Below are positions 1 to 9,486 of a DNA stretch of 64,000 nucleotides, in pieces. The DNA is taken from assembly GCF_004217315.1 (NCBI RefSeq), contig NZ_SGWR01000005.1:393427-457426 (forward strand), in the 5' to 3' direction. Origin of the DNA: Corticibacter populi (GTDB lineage: Bacteria > Pseudomonadota > Gammaproteobacteria > Burkholderiales > Burkholderiaceae_C). Made by a program: the position numbers and the translations under genes. Positions within the stretch are counted from its first letter, which is position 1; the number at the start of each line of letters is the position of its first letter. A model generated the notes under the pieces. The model worked only from the letters and a program-made list of their open reading frames with translations, did no database searches and was not told the origin of the DNA.

Positions 1-296
1 CTGGAAGGTGCCGGTGGTGCGGGAGAATGGCATGGCTGCGATTGGCGGGACCTGCAATGGCGGCTGAAGGATTGTGCGTGAAGAATGGGCCGGTACTCAG
101 CACCGGGCGCCTGGCTCTACCGAGGTCTTGATACGCCGCAAAGAAAAAGCCACCCGGACTGCAAGAACCGGGTGGCTGTCTCGGGCGCCGTTTTGTACGC
201 CTTGTGGAAGGTCTGCAAGCCCATGCTGACGCGCAAATTCATCTGGTGAATGCAGCGCGTGTTCCCGCAGAGTTTCGCAGAACTTTCTTGATGGCT
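1..296. other. Window edge, no confident gene
   Basis: No start codon with a ribosome binding site leads to a recognisable protein here. The first 81 bases are open in frame 1 and could be the 3' end of a plus-strand gene cut by the window edge, but the short peptide resembles nothing I know. The only clear structure is the minus-strand terminator listed separately. Confidence 0.4.
142..177 (-). terminator. Rho-independent terminator (minus strand)
   Basis: Ten-base arms AGCCACCCGG (148-157) and CCGGGTGGCT (168-177) form a perfect stem with a ten-base loop. An A-rich run at 141-147 reads as a U-tract on the minus strand. It lies about 120 bases downstream of the Ala-rich lipoprotein gene and probably ends its transcript. 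Confidence 0.75.
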
Positions 297-788
297 TTAT
301 CGAGGCTGGGTGCCGCTGGCGGCGCTGACAGCTTCCTCTGCCTTCTTGCGGGCCTCGTCAGCAGCCTGTTGCGCGTTGTCGAGGGCTTGCTGAGCCTGGT
401 CAACGGCGTTGACGGAGCCGGTCGTGGCCGCATCGGCGGCGCTGTTGGCGGCGTCGCGGGCAGCGTTGGCAGCATCACCTGCGGCATCCTGCGCGGCATT
501 GGCCGCCTCGGTAGCGGTGTTGCTGCCGCTTTGGGCCGCGGCCGAATTGGCCTGTGCAGCTGCATCAGCCGCTTCGCTGGCGGCCTGGGTGGCGGCGCTG
601 GCAGCATTGCCGGCGGTTTCGCCTGGCGAGACGGCGGGGGCTTCGCTGGAGGGGGCCGGTGCCGGTGCGGGGGCCGGTTGCTCGATCGGCGGTGTGCTCG
701 GCGCGGCAGGCGCAGATTCTTCCTTCTTGCCGCAGGCGACCAGGGCGGCGGCGGCCACTGCCGTGGCGATGAGGTGATGCATCTTCAT
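297..788 (-). CDS. Ala-rich putative lipoprotein
   Basis: About 163 residues. The start at 788 is chosen because AGGAGG lies just upstream and the protein then opens with a lipoprotein signal peptide ending in the lipobox LVAC at about residue 19. The mature part starts with a charged GKKEE stretch, then a Pro/Ala linker, then a long low-complexity helix built from Ala with spaced Asp, Asn, Gln and Glu (pattern AANAAxDAA), ending in a Lys/Arg/Glu-rich heptad region. This suggests a membrane-anchored helical or coiled-coil protein of the periplasm. Function is unknown and composition alone could mislead. The gene stands alone with its own downstream terminator. Confidence 0.7.
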   Translation of the reverse strand: MKMHHLIATAVAAAALVACGKKEESAPAAPSTPPIEQPAPAPAPAPSSEAPAVSPGETAGNAASAATQAASEAADAAAQANSAAAQSGSNTATEAANAAQDAAGDAANAARDAANSAADAATTGSVNAVDQAQQALDNAQQAADEARKKAEEAVSAASGTQPR

Positions 789-879
789 AATTCCTCCTAT
801 GACTTCGAATGAAATGGTGGCCGGCTCAAGCCCCATGGGAAGCAGCCGACTTTTCAAGCATGAGCGGCCCGCAGGCCGT

Positions 880-1386
880 CTATAGACCCAACGTGCTGGC
901 CGCGAATCCGTTGACGGAGCGGCGCTCGCGCCATTCGTCGACCAGTTCGGCAAGCTGGCTGCGCCAGGCGGCATCGGTGCCGGCGATGCCGCGCAGCCGC
1001 TCTGCGTTGGTCAGCCACACCGAGTATGCCGGGCACCATGCGAAGCTGGGGGTGTCGTTTTGAAAAGATCGCATCACTTTGCGGCCCGTGATGATGGCGT
1101 CCCACTGCTGGCGCCAGGCCAGAAAGCGTGGCTGCTGGCGCACCAGCGTGTCGAACTCGTTGGCGATCAGCACCAGGCGCCGGTTGCGCCCGGCCCAGTG
1201 CTGCAGGGCCTGCAGCACTGGGGTCTGTGACAGCGGCCAGTCGGCGAAGCGGGGGCTGCAGAACACCAGGGGACTTTCCGGTGCAGCGGCGGCCGCGCCG
1301 ATGCAGGCGAGCAGGGCCGCCTGCCATTGCGCCGGGCCGGCGAGGGTGGCATCGCCAGCCTGCGGCTGCGTTGGCTCAGCCTGCAT
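880..1386 (-). CDS. Conserved hypothetical protein downstream of the cupin oxygenase
   Basis: About 168 residues from the ATG at 1386; earlier in-frame ATGs at 1395 and 1422 are possible and overlap the upstream gene more. No signal peptide or membrane segment. The sequence looks like a real soluble protein, with buried hydrophobic stretches such as PLVFCSPRF and RLVLIANEF and many Trp residues. I do not recognise a catalytic motif. The overlap of the start with the stop of the JmjC/cupin gene points to translational coupling and a linked role, but which one cannot be read from the sequence. Confidence 0.7.
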   Translation of the reverse strand: MQAEPTQPQAGDATLAGPAQWQAALLACIGAAAAAPESPLVFCSPRFADWPLSQTPVLQALQHWAGRNRRLVLIANEFDTLVRQQPRFLAWRQQWDAIITGRKVMRSFQNDTPSFAWCPAYSVWLTNAERLRGIAGTDAAWRSQLAELVDEWRERRSVNGFAASTLGL

Positions 1387-2557
1387 GTCCGGCATCGATG
1401 AAGAACAACCAGCCCTGGTCATGCCATTCCTGCACGATCTCCTGCGCCTCCCCGCTCATGCGCGCGAGCTGCGCAATCGGCAACTGCCGCTGGTCGGCCA
1501 GCTGGCGCAGGTGTCTGGCGTCGCTGCCGGCGCAGCGGTAGCTCTCGCCGTTGATGTAGAGAAAGCGGCGGTCATAGAGCATGCGGGTCTTGCGGCTGAG
1601 CACCACCGCGGTGGCGGCCTCGGGCTCTGCCACGCCGTTGGCCGGCGCATCGTCCTCGTCGAAGAAGACCTGCGGCTTGGGCTCACTGAGGTATTCGCCC
1701 AGAGCCTGTTCAACCACGTGGGGCTGCTTGAGCGCACGCGCCAGCGCGTCATGGGCGAAGGTCTGCAGCGTCTCTGGGATGAGGCCGCTGGCGCTGACGG
1801 CTGGCTGGCCAGCGTCGCGGTAGAACGGTACGTCCAGCGCGTGGGTGCTGGCCGGAGTGTCCTGCGCGAATTCGGCGAGGCGCTCGAGCAGCGAGGCGCC
1901 CAGTTCGTCGCGTTTGGGCGAGCGAAAGCCGACCGAGTAAGTCATGCAGTCGCCCTCGGCGATGCCGTCATGCGCATAGCGCGGCGGCAGGTAAAGCATG
2001 TCGCCGGGTTCGAGCACCCATTCGTGCTCGGGCTCGAAGTTCTGCAGGATGCGCAACGGCACATCGGGCTGCAGGCGCATATCCTTTTGGCGGCCGATGC
2101 GCCAGCGGCGCTTGCCATGTGCCTGCAGCAGGAAGACGTCGTAGCTGTCGAAATGTGGGCCAACGCCACCACCGTCGGTGGCAAAGCTGATCATCAGGTC
2201 ATCAAGCCGTGCCTGCGGAATGAAGCTGAAGCGCTGCAGCAGTGCGTGTGTGCGCTGATCATGCAGGTCCACGCCCTGCACCAGCAAGGTCCAGGCAGCC
2301 TGAGAAAGGGTTGGCAGTTCGCGCCGGCGAAACGGGCCGTGCCGCAGGCTCCAGTGGCTGCCGTGGTGCTGGATCAGCCGCGACTCCACCGTCTCCCGGC
2401 CGGCCAGCGCGAACAAGGCTTTGGCATCGACGGGGGGCTTGAAGCCGGCGATGGCCTGACGGATCAGCAGCGGCTTGCGTTGCCAATAGCGTTGCATGAA
2501 TTCGGCGGCGCTGAGGCCGCCGAGCAAGGGCAGGGGAAGAAGAATGGCGTCGGTCAC
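1376..2557 (-). CDS. JmjC/cupin-4 domain oxygenase (RoxA/YcfD family)
   Basis: 393 residues. Members of this family are Fe(II)/2-oxoglutarate oxygenases; the E. coli protein hydroxylates an arginine of ribosomal protein L16. The cupin core shows the metal-binding HxD as H135-F-D137 in GPHFDSYDVFLLQ and the distal His as H196 in LPPRYAHDG. The N-terminal part (FMQRYWQRKPLLIR) is typical of the group, and a winged-helix-like C-terminal region of about 130 residues follows. The start at 2557 gives a standard length. Its 3' end overlaps a hypothetical gene, and it diverges from the FKBP gene with about 64 bases between starts. The ribosomal substrate is inferred by family only. Confidence 0.88.
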   Translation of the reverse strand: MTDAILLPLPLLGGLSAAEFMQRYWQRKPLLIRQAIAGFKPPVDAKALFALAGRETVESRLIQHHGSHWSLRHGPFRRRELPTLSQAAWTLLVQGVDLHDQRTHALLQRFSFIPQARLDDLMISFATDGGGVGPHFDSYDVFLLQAHGKRRWRIGRQKDMRLQPDVPLRILQNFEPEHEWVLEPGDMLYLPPRYAHDGIAEGDCMTYSVGFRSPKRDELGASLLERLAEFAQDTPASTHALDVPFYRDAGQPAVSASGLIPETLQTFAHDALARALKQPHVVEQALGEYLSEPKPQVFFDEDDAPANGVAEPEAATAVVLSRKTRMLYDRRFLYINGESYRCAGSDARHLRQLADQRQLPIAQLARMSGEAQEIVQEWHDQGWLFFIDAGHAG

Positions 2558-2621
2558 GGCGGAATGGGCTTTCTGCTGGGGTCAGGGGACTGGCCGGTTG
2601 AAAACTGCGACAATGCGCGGC

Positions 2622-3152
2622 ATGCAAATCATGAACAAGACGGTGGTGGGTCTGACCTGGACCCTCAAGGACAGTCTCGGCGAGGAGCTGGACACGCTGG
2701 ATCAGCCGGTGGAATTCTACGTGGGCGGCGCAGACCTGCTGCCGACCATTGAGGAGGCGCTGCAGGGCAAGCAGGTGGGCGATGCCATTTCGCTCTACCT
2801 GGAGCCCGAGCATGCGTTTGGCGATTATGACGAGAACCTGGTGTTCCTCGAGCCGCGCGACCTCTTTCCGAGGGAGCTGGAAGAAGGCATGGTGTTCGAG
2901 GCCTCGGCACTGGATGGGCACCTCTCGGAGGACATGGATCCGACTCTGCTGCTGACGGTCACCGAGATCTATCCAGAGCATGTGGTACTCGATGGCAATC
3001 ACCCGCTCGCCGGCATTGCATTGCGGCTCGATGCCAAGGTGCAAAGTGTGCGCCCGAGCTCGCCGGCGGAACAGCGGGCCGCCTCGGCCGGCGCGGGCTT
3101 TTTCCGGATTGCCCCGGAACTGCCGGACGAGCCGCCACCCTCCTTGCATTGA
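2622..3152 (+). CDS. SlyD-like FKBP-type peptidyl-prolyl isomerase
   Basis: About 176 residues from the ATG at 2622; 2613 and 2631 are alternative starts and none has a strong Shine-Dalgarno. The FKBP fold is shown by LGEELDTLDQPVEFYVGG near the N terminus, the IEEALQGKQVGD segment and LEPEHAFGDYDENLV, which leads into an IF-domain-like insert as in SlyD. It lacks the His/Cys-rich metal-binding tail of E. coli SlyD and ends in a Pro-rich tail. The role is cytoplasmic prolyl isomerase and chaperone. It is a single gene, divergent from the cupin oxygenase and followed by a terminator. Confidence 0.85.
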   Translation: MQIMNKTVVGLTWTLKDSLGEELDTLDQPVEFYVGGADLLPTIEEALQGKQVGDAISLYLEPEHAFGDYDENLVFLEPRDLFPRELEEGMVFEASALDGHLSEDMDPTLLLTVTEIYPEHVVLDGNHPLAGIALRLDAKVQSVRPSSPAEQRAASAGAGFFRIAPELPDEPPPSLH

Positions 3153-3169
3153 AATCCTGCGTCATGCAC

Positions 3170-3194
3170 AAAGAGCGGCCATGGGCCGCTCTTT
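3170..3194. terminator. Bidirectional terminator between convergent genes
   Basis: Arms AAAGAGCGGCC (3170-3180) and GGCCGCTCTTT (3184-3194) form an 11-base-pair stem with a three-base loop. The A and T ends of the arms give short U-runs on both strands. It sits between the FKBP gene (plus) and the glycine-zipper lipoprotein gene (minus). Confidence 0.75.
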
Positions 3195-3244
3195 GCATAG
3201 GAGAATGATGCCGGCCGGCAGTAAGCCCCGGCGGCATGCCGCGT

Positions 3245-3727
3245 TCAGCGGGTACGGGCGATCTGGCCGTCGCGCACCTGCACACGGTCACCCACGCGCA
3301 GGTCGCCGGGCGAGGTCACGTCATACAGGCGGTAGGCGCCGTTGTCCACCTGGATGGTGACGCGGTAGCCATAAGGACCTTGCTGGGCCGAATCCATGCG
3401 GCCTTCGATGGTGTTGCCAGCGACGGCACCACCGACGGTGCCGGCGATCGTGGCGGCGGTGCGGCCCGTGCCGCCGCCAACCTGGTTACCCAGCAGGCCA
3501 CCGACTACGGCGCCCAGCAGGATGCCGGCACCGGTGGAGCCGCGATGAGTGTTCTGCAGGGTGTCGATCTGCGTCACATAGCCATACTCGAGCGTGTTGG
3601 CGGGAGCCGGTGCGACCGCAGCACTGCCCTGTTGCTGGTAATAGGGCTGGGTGGTCTGGCATCCGACCAAGGCAAGACTGGCTGCGATGGCGGTGGTCAT
3701 GCAAGCGGTGCGAAGTGTGATGGCCAT
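3245..3727 (-). CDS. Glycine-zipper 2TM-domain outer-membrane lipoprotein
   Basis: About 160 residues. The start at 3727 has AAGGAGA upstream and yields a signal peptide with lipobox LVGC near residue 23. A glycine-zipper 2TM segment follows (GAGILLGAVVGGLLGNQVGG, then GTVGGAVAGNTIEG), the pattern of the rickettsial 17 kDa antigen/SlyB group. The C-terminal 50 residues (YRVTIQVDNG to VRDGQIARTR) look like the small beta domain often found behind such zippers. Family members are small cell-envelope lipoproteins that affect membrane stability; the exact role here is unknown. Confidence 0.85.
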   Translation of the reverse strand: MAITLRTACMTTAIAASLALVGCQTTQPYYQQQGSAAVAPAPANTLEYGYVTQIDTLQNTHRGSTGAGILLGAVVGGLLGNQVGGGTGRTAATIAGTVGGAVAGNTIEGRMDSAQQGPYGYRVTIQVDNGAYRLYDVTSPGDLRVGDRVQVRDGQIARTR

Positions 3728-3931
3728 GAGGGCTCTCCTTTGAATGGGAAAAATAGTTGGTGTGCTTGTCGCCTGGGCAGCAGTGCACTTGTCATCTATG
3801 CTAAGCCCAAACTCCGGCTTGTGGATGGACTTGCGTGTCGCAAGGGTAAACGCCGTAAGCATTTGGCGCCTGTGGGACGATGGCTGGTTGGCGTGTCGGC
3901 GGCGGCCCTTTGACGCCGGGATGCAGCGGGA

Positions 3932-3956
3932 AAGAAAAAGCCCGCCATGGCGGGCT
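3932..3956 (-). terminator. Rho-independent terminator (minus strand)
   Basis: The palindrome AGCCCGCCATGGCGGGCT (3939-3956) is flanked at 3931-3938 by an A-rich run that reads as a U-tract on the minus strand. It would end transcripts coming from the ABC-F gene and any small gene behind it. Confidence 0.7.
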
Positions 3957-4110
3957 GCAGGGGCTTTGGCCTGTGCTGTTGTTCGGGTTGTGCTGTTCGG
4001 ATTCTGTTGTGCGCATTCCGCGATGCACGCATTGCGGAGGCCGGTGCCATGCGGCATATCCGGTGGCTAATGCTAATGGCGCATGCGGCCAGGGCCGGGT
4101 CACACCGTGC

Positions 4111-4173
4111 TCAACGCTTGCGGTCGCGTTCGTCGTCGGGCCAGATGCTGTTCGTGGTGTTCTTGTCGATCAT
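4111..4173 (-). CDS. Possible 20-residue small protein
   Basis: A short reading frame with ATG at 4173, preceded by AAGGACAG at a workable distance, encodes MIDKNTTNSIWPDDERDRKR and ends in TGA. The peptide is strongly charged and lacks a membrane segment. It lies between the ABC-F gene and a minus-strand terminator, so it would be transcribed. Only conservation in relatives could show it is real. Confidence 0.25.
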   Translation of the reverse strand: MIDKNTTNSIWPDDERDRKR

Positions 4174-4284
4174 GTCCTGTCCTTTGTTCATTCAATGGCA
4201 CATGGACCTTCAACGCCGCTGCCGTCGTGGCGTTGACAGCGGCCATCCCGCGAAGGCTGTAAATCTTTGTGTTCCAACAGAGGC

Positions 4285-6288
<2,004 letters not shown>

Positions 6289-6403
6289 GGGGTGTGATTA
6301 TCGGGCACGGTTTGCACGTCGCTGCCAGGTGCGTATTCGACCTCTTGGCGGGCAGTCGGAGCATGTGGGGCATGTGAGCATGTAGAAATCATGCTTGGCT
6401 TCT

Positions 6404-6588
6404 GAGCGCCTGGTCAAAGCCTCGCCACGCAGCCGCATGGCTGTACCATGCCCTTCGGGTAGCATCTGGAAAACCGCGCCCGCGGCGTTGCGAACCCTCG
6501 TCGGGCAACCAGCTCGGCTGCGTTTTGCGCCTTGCCGCCACGATTTCTCTGGCACAACGGCAAGCGTGTCGAGACTTTGAACACGCTC
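6404..6588. repeat. MITE-like repeat element with terminal inverted repeats
   Basis: A 185-base non-coding block between the divergent ABC-F and anmK genes. The left end (6404-6430) and the reverse complement of the right end (6564-6588) match along about 25 bases, sharing GAGCG, TCAAAG, CTCG and CACGC in order, with a two-base length difference and a few substitutions. A near copy of the right end recurs alone at 14179-14203. Ends without an internal transposase gene fit a miniature inverted-repeat element or a structured extragenic repeat. I see no convincing target duplication. Confidence 0.6.
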
Positions 6589-6620
6589 TGAGAAAATGAC
6601 AGCCCAATGGAATACGGCAA

Positions 6621-7799
6621 ATGGGATGGATGCGAATGGACGGCATGGCGGATCGGGATGGCTGTTACATCGGCCTGATGTCTGGCACTTCACTCGATGG
6701 CGTGGACGGCGTGCTGGTGCGCTTCGTGGCCGCCAGCGGCGGGCAGGAAGGACAGGGGGCGTTGCGGGTGCAGTGCCTCGCCCATGTGCATGGGCCTCTG
6801 GCGCCGGAACTGGTGGCCAGCCTGCGGCGCCTCAACCAGCCTGGCAATGATGAACTGCACACTGCAGCCGTGGCCGCCAATACGTTGGCGCAGACCTATG
6901 CCGAGGTTGTGCAGACCCTGTGCAGGGATGCCGGTGTTGCCGCCAGCGCGGTGCGCGCGATCGGTGCGCATGGGCAGACGGTGCGCCATCACCCTAATGC
7001 CGGGCAGGCCCGTGAGTGCTATACCATCCAGCTCAACAATCCGGCTTTGCTGGTGGAGCAGACGGGCATTGCCGTGGTGGCCGATTTCCGCCGCCGCGAC
7101 ATGGCCGCTGGTGGCCAGGGCGCGCCGTTGGTGCCGCCCTTTCATCGTGCCGTGTTCGGCACAGCAAAGCAGGGCATGGCGGTGCTCAACTTGGGCGGCA
7201 TTGCCAACCTGAGTCTGCTGTTTGCCGATGGCCGCACCCAGGGCTTCGACAGCGGGCCCGCCAACACCCTGCTCGATGCCTGGTGCCAGCGGCACACCGG
7301 CCAGGCTTTTGATGCCGATGGCGACTGGGCTGCCGGAGGTGTGGTGGAGCCGGCCTTGCTGCAGGCCATGTTGGGTGATCCGTACTTTGCCGCAGCGGTG
7401 CCCAAGAGCACGGGGCTGGACCATTTCAACCTGGGCTGGCTCGAGGCACATCTGGCGCGCCTGCCGGCCCTCGATCCGCGCGATGTCCAGGCCAGTCTGG
7501 CGGAACTGACGGCTGTTTCCTGTGCCCAGGCCCTGCGGCGCCACGGCAGCGAACTGGCCACACTGGGCGTATGTGGTGGCGGTGCCTACAACCGGCACCT
7601 GATGCGGCGTCTGCAACATCACCTGGGTGCGGATGTGCAGGTGCAGTCGACCGCGGACTGGGGGATTGCGCCCGACCGGGTCGAGGCCATGGCTTTTGCC
7701 TGGCTGGCACGCCAATGCTTGCTGGGTCTGGCGGGCAATGAGCCGGGAGCCACGCATGCGCGCGGGGCGCGGGTGCTGGGCGCGATCTACCCCGTCTGA
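6621..7799 (+). CDS. anmK: Anhydro-N-acetylmuramic acid kinase
   Basis: Up to 392 residues. AnmK cleaves and phosphorylates 1,6-anhydro-N-acetylmuramic acid to N-acetylmuramate 6-phosphate during recycling of cell-wall muropeptides, using ATP in the cytoplasm. The diagnostic N-terminal phosphate loop GLMSGTSLDGVD is at about residues 18-29; GFDSGPANTLLDAW and GVCGGGAYNRHL also match the family. In-frame ATGs at 6621, 6630, 6636 and 6645 compete with no strong ribosome binding site; 6645 would put the conserved loop closer to the N terminus, as in relatives. It is divergent from the ABC-F gene with the repeat element in its promoter region. Confidence 0.92.
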   Translation: MGWMRMDGMADRDGCYIGLMSGTSLDGVDGVLVRFVAASGGQEGQGALRVQCLAHVHGPLAPELVASLRRLNQPGNDELHTAAVAANTLAQTYAEVVQTLCRDAGVAASAVRAIGAHGQTVRHHPNAGQARECYTIQLNNPALLVEQTGIAVVADFRRRDMAAGGQGAPLVPPFHRAVFGTAKQGMAVLNLGGIANLSLLFADGRTQGFDSGPANTLLDAWCQRHTGQAFDADGDWAAGGVVEPALLQAMLGDPYFAAAVPKSTGLDHFNLGWLEAHLARLPALDPRDVQASLAELTAVSCAQALRRHGSELATLGVCGGGAYNRHLMRRLQHHLGADVQVQSTADWGIAPDRVEAMAFAWLARQCLLGLAGNEPGATHARGARVLGAIYPV

Positions 7800-7820
7800 G
7801 CAGGCGGGCCTGGCGAAGGC

Positions 7821-8552
7821 TCAAGCCGCCAGCAGCGGCGCGACCAGTCGGCCCACGTAAAAGGTCACGCCCATGGCCAGCAGGCCACCGCCGACGTTGC
7901 GCACCAGCGCCGGCAGCATGGCCGCATTGCCAAGCTTTGCGGACGCCAGGCCGGTCACCGACAGCGCCATGGCAACGGCCAGAACCGCAATCGGCAACCG
8001 TGGACCGGCCGGTGCCAGTGCCACGGCCAGCAGCGGCACCAGGGCGCCGATCGAGAACGACAGCGCGGAGGCCGCCGCGGCCTGCCATGGGTTGGTGTAG
8101 TGACCGGGCTTGATGCCCAATTCCATCTCCGCGTGGGCGGCCAAGGCGTTGTGGCGCGTCAGCTCGCAGGCCGCCTGCTGCGCGACCCCATGGCTCAGGC
8201 CCTTTTGCTCCAGCAGCGTGGCGAGCTCGGCCAGCTCCGCCTGTGGCAATGCGGCCAGTTCGTCCTTTTCCTGGGCGATGGCGGCCTTTTCGGTATCGCG
8301 CTGGGTGCTTACCGATACATATTCGCCCGCCGCCATCGATAGCGCGCCCGATACCAGCCCAGCAACGCCGGCCACCAGCAGGGCCGACTGCGAGGTGCTT
8401 GCTCCGGCCACGCCCAGCACCAAGCCCGCCGTGGAGACGATGCCGTCGTTGGCTCCGAGCACACCGGCGCGCAGCCAGTTGAGGCGGTTGGAGATGCTGG
8501 CGGGATTCATGGCATCCGCAGCTTGTGCACGGGTCTGGGAGGAAGTGGCCAT
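7821..8552 (-). CDS. VIT1/CCC1-family iron/manganese transporter
   Basis: About 243 residues from the ATG at 8552; a GTG at 8606 would add 18 residues with no better start signal. The family signature LRAGVLGANDGIVSTAGLVLGVAGA opens the first membrane segments, and GALSMAAGEYVSVSTQRDTE ends the second. A cytoplasmic Glu-rich helical stretch follows (KDELAALPQAELAELATLLEQ), the metal-binding region of VIT proteins, then three more hydrophobic segments. Members move Fe2+ or Mn2+ across membranes, mostly for detoxification or storage. It is convergent with anmK, 21 bases apart. Confidence 0.88.
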   Translation of the reverse strand: MATSSQTRAQAADAMNPASISNRLNWLRAGVLGANDGIVSTAGLVLGVAGASTSQSALLVAGVAGLVSGALSMAAGEYVSVSTQRDTEKAAIAQEKDELAALPQAELAELATLLEQKGLSHGVAQQAACELTRHNALAAHAEMELGIKPGHYTNPWQAAAASALSFSIGALVPLLAVALAPAGPRLPIAVLAVAMALSVTGLASAKLGNAAMLPALVRNVGGGLLAMGVTFYVGRLVAPLLAA

Positions 8553-8639
8553 GTCGAAGGTGCTTCTGGGAAGGGAATCGGCGGTGGTGTATGTGCTGTC
8601 TGGCACCCAGGCGCCATCTTCGCATGGATCGCCTTGGCA

Positions 8640-8935
8640 TGGCCACGGTCGCCTGCGTGTCCGAACAAGGGGTGCCGGCTATGTTGATATAAATGAATTT
8701 TGACGACAAAAAGGATGAATATTGGAAAAGATGCGATGAGATGGTTGCATTTGTCGACGATATTGGTGGTCTTGGACGTTCTGATGTGTTCTATATTCTT
8801 TTTTTTGATTTAAATAAGATTTTTTAGTCTTTTGAGTTTTGAGCCTGCAGTCTTAAATTCTTGCTGGTCATAGACGGCAAGCTTCCTCGAACAAGGATTG
8901 GGGGCAGCGACCGTCGTTCATCGACACAGGAGATC
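8640..8935 (+). promoter_or_regulatory. AT-rich upstream region of the encapsulin operon
   Basis: From about 8680 to 8860 the base composition drops sharply to AT-rich, unlike the flanking GC-rich genes. It holds T-runs and several sigma70-like half sites (TTGACG at 8700, TTGGAC at 8772 with TATTCT 16 bases on), none close to consensus. The rhodanese gene begins 80 bases downstream behind AGGAGA. I take this as the main promoter region of the operon; the exact promoter is not resolved. Confidence 0.4.
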
Positions 8936-8940
8936 ACGAC

Positions 8941-9420
8941 ATGACTGAAGAGGTAGTGGAGAGCCGGCTGGCCGGAATTCTGGAAGAGCGGCTGGCAGAG
9001 GCCGAACGCGAGCAACTGGGCTATGCCGGCGGCGTTACGCCCCAGGAGGCCTGGTCGCTGGCGCAGGCGGGGGATGCCGTGCTGGTGGATGTGCGGTCTG
9101 GCGAGGAGCTGGCCTTCGTCGGTCGCGTGCCCGGCAGTGTGCATGTGGCCTGGGCCACGGGCACCGCGTTGACGCGCAATCCGCGCTTCGTGCGCGAGCT
9201 GGAAGCCAAGCTGGCCTCGCATGGCGGCAAGGAGGCGGTGGCGCTGCTGCTGTGCCGTTCGGGCAAGCGTTCGGTGCTGGCCGCCAAGGCGGCGACCCAG
9301 GCCGGATTCACCCATGTGTTCAATGTGCTCGAGGGTTTCGAGGGCGAGATCGATGCCAGCGGCCAGCGCGGTCACGGCGACGGCTGGCGCTTTCACGGCC
9401 TGCCCTGGATACAGGACTGA
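8941..9420 (+). CDS. Rhodanese-like sulfurtransferase
   Basis: 159 residues, start at 8941 behind AGGAGA. A single rhodanese domain covers about residues 32-150, with the active-site loop C105-RSGKR followed by a helix (SVLAAKAATQAGF) and the conserved NVLEGFEGE. Rhodaneses carry a persulfide on the active cysteine and pass sulfane sulfur on; the CxxGxR loop is the classic six-residue type. An N-terminal Glu-rich helix of about 30 residues precedes the domain. As first gene of the operon with epsC, encapsulin and cysteine desulfurase, it could load sulfur into the compartment, pass it on, or mobilise it; that role is inferred. Confidence 0.9.
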   Translation: MTEEVVESRLAGILEERLAEAEREQLGYAGGVTPQEAWSLAQAGDAVLVDVRSGEELAFVGRVPGSVHVAWATGTALTRNPRFVRELEAKLASHGGKEAVALLLCRSGKRSVLAAKAATQAGFTHVFNVLEGFEGEIDASGQRGHGDGWRFHGLPWIQD

Positions 9421-9433
9421 AGACGGGGCCTGC

Positions 9434-9459
9434 CCAGCCGCGCCGATCGGCGCGGCTGG
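9434..9459 (+). terminator. Strong hairpin between rhodanese and epsC (attenuator or weak terminator)
   Basis: A perfect 26-base palindrome centred on GATC, with arms CCAGCCGCGCC and GGCGCGGCTGG, starts 14 bases after the rhodanese stop. Only CTTTCG follows, so the U-tract is poor. It may protect the upstream message or let only part of transcription continue into epsC. Confidence 0.5.
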
Positions 9460-9486
9460 CTTTCGTCTCCGCATGAAAAGAAAAAC

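Larger units (their letters stand above)
3728..4284. other. Intergenic region with one terminator and one possible tiny ORF
   Basis: Both flanking genes run on the minus strand. The region holds the minus-strand terminator at 3932-3956, an imperfect 20-base palindrome at 4018-4037 (CCGC-ATGC halves) and a possible 20-residue ORF at 4111-4173. I see no longer gene. Confidence 0.5.

Noticed and set aside
204..812. Plus-strand Gly-rich frame opposite the Ala-rich lipoprotein
   Set aside because: Gly/Arg-rich translation is the complement of Ala codons; the minus-strand gene has a ribosome binding site, signal peptide and lipobox.
1079..2752. Open frame of 557 codons on the plus strand opposite the cupin oxygenase
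   Set aside because: Antisense to a well-supported gene with HxD and distal His motifs; the translation has no family features and runs into the FKBP gene.
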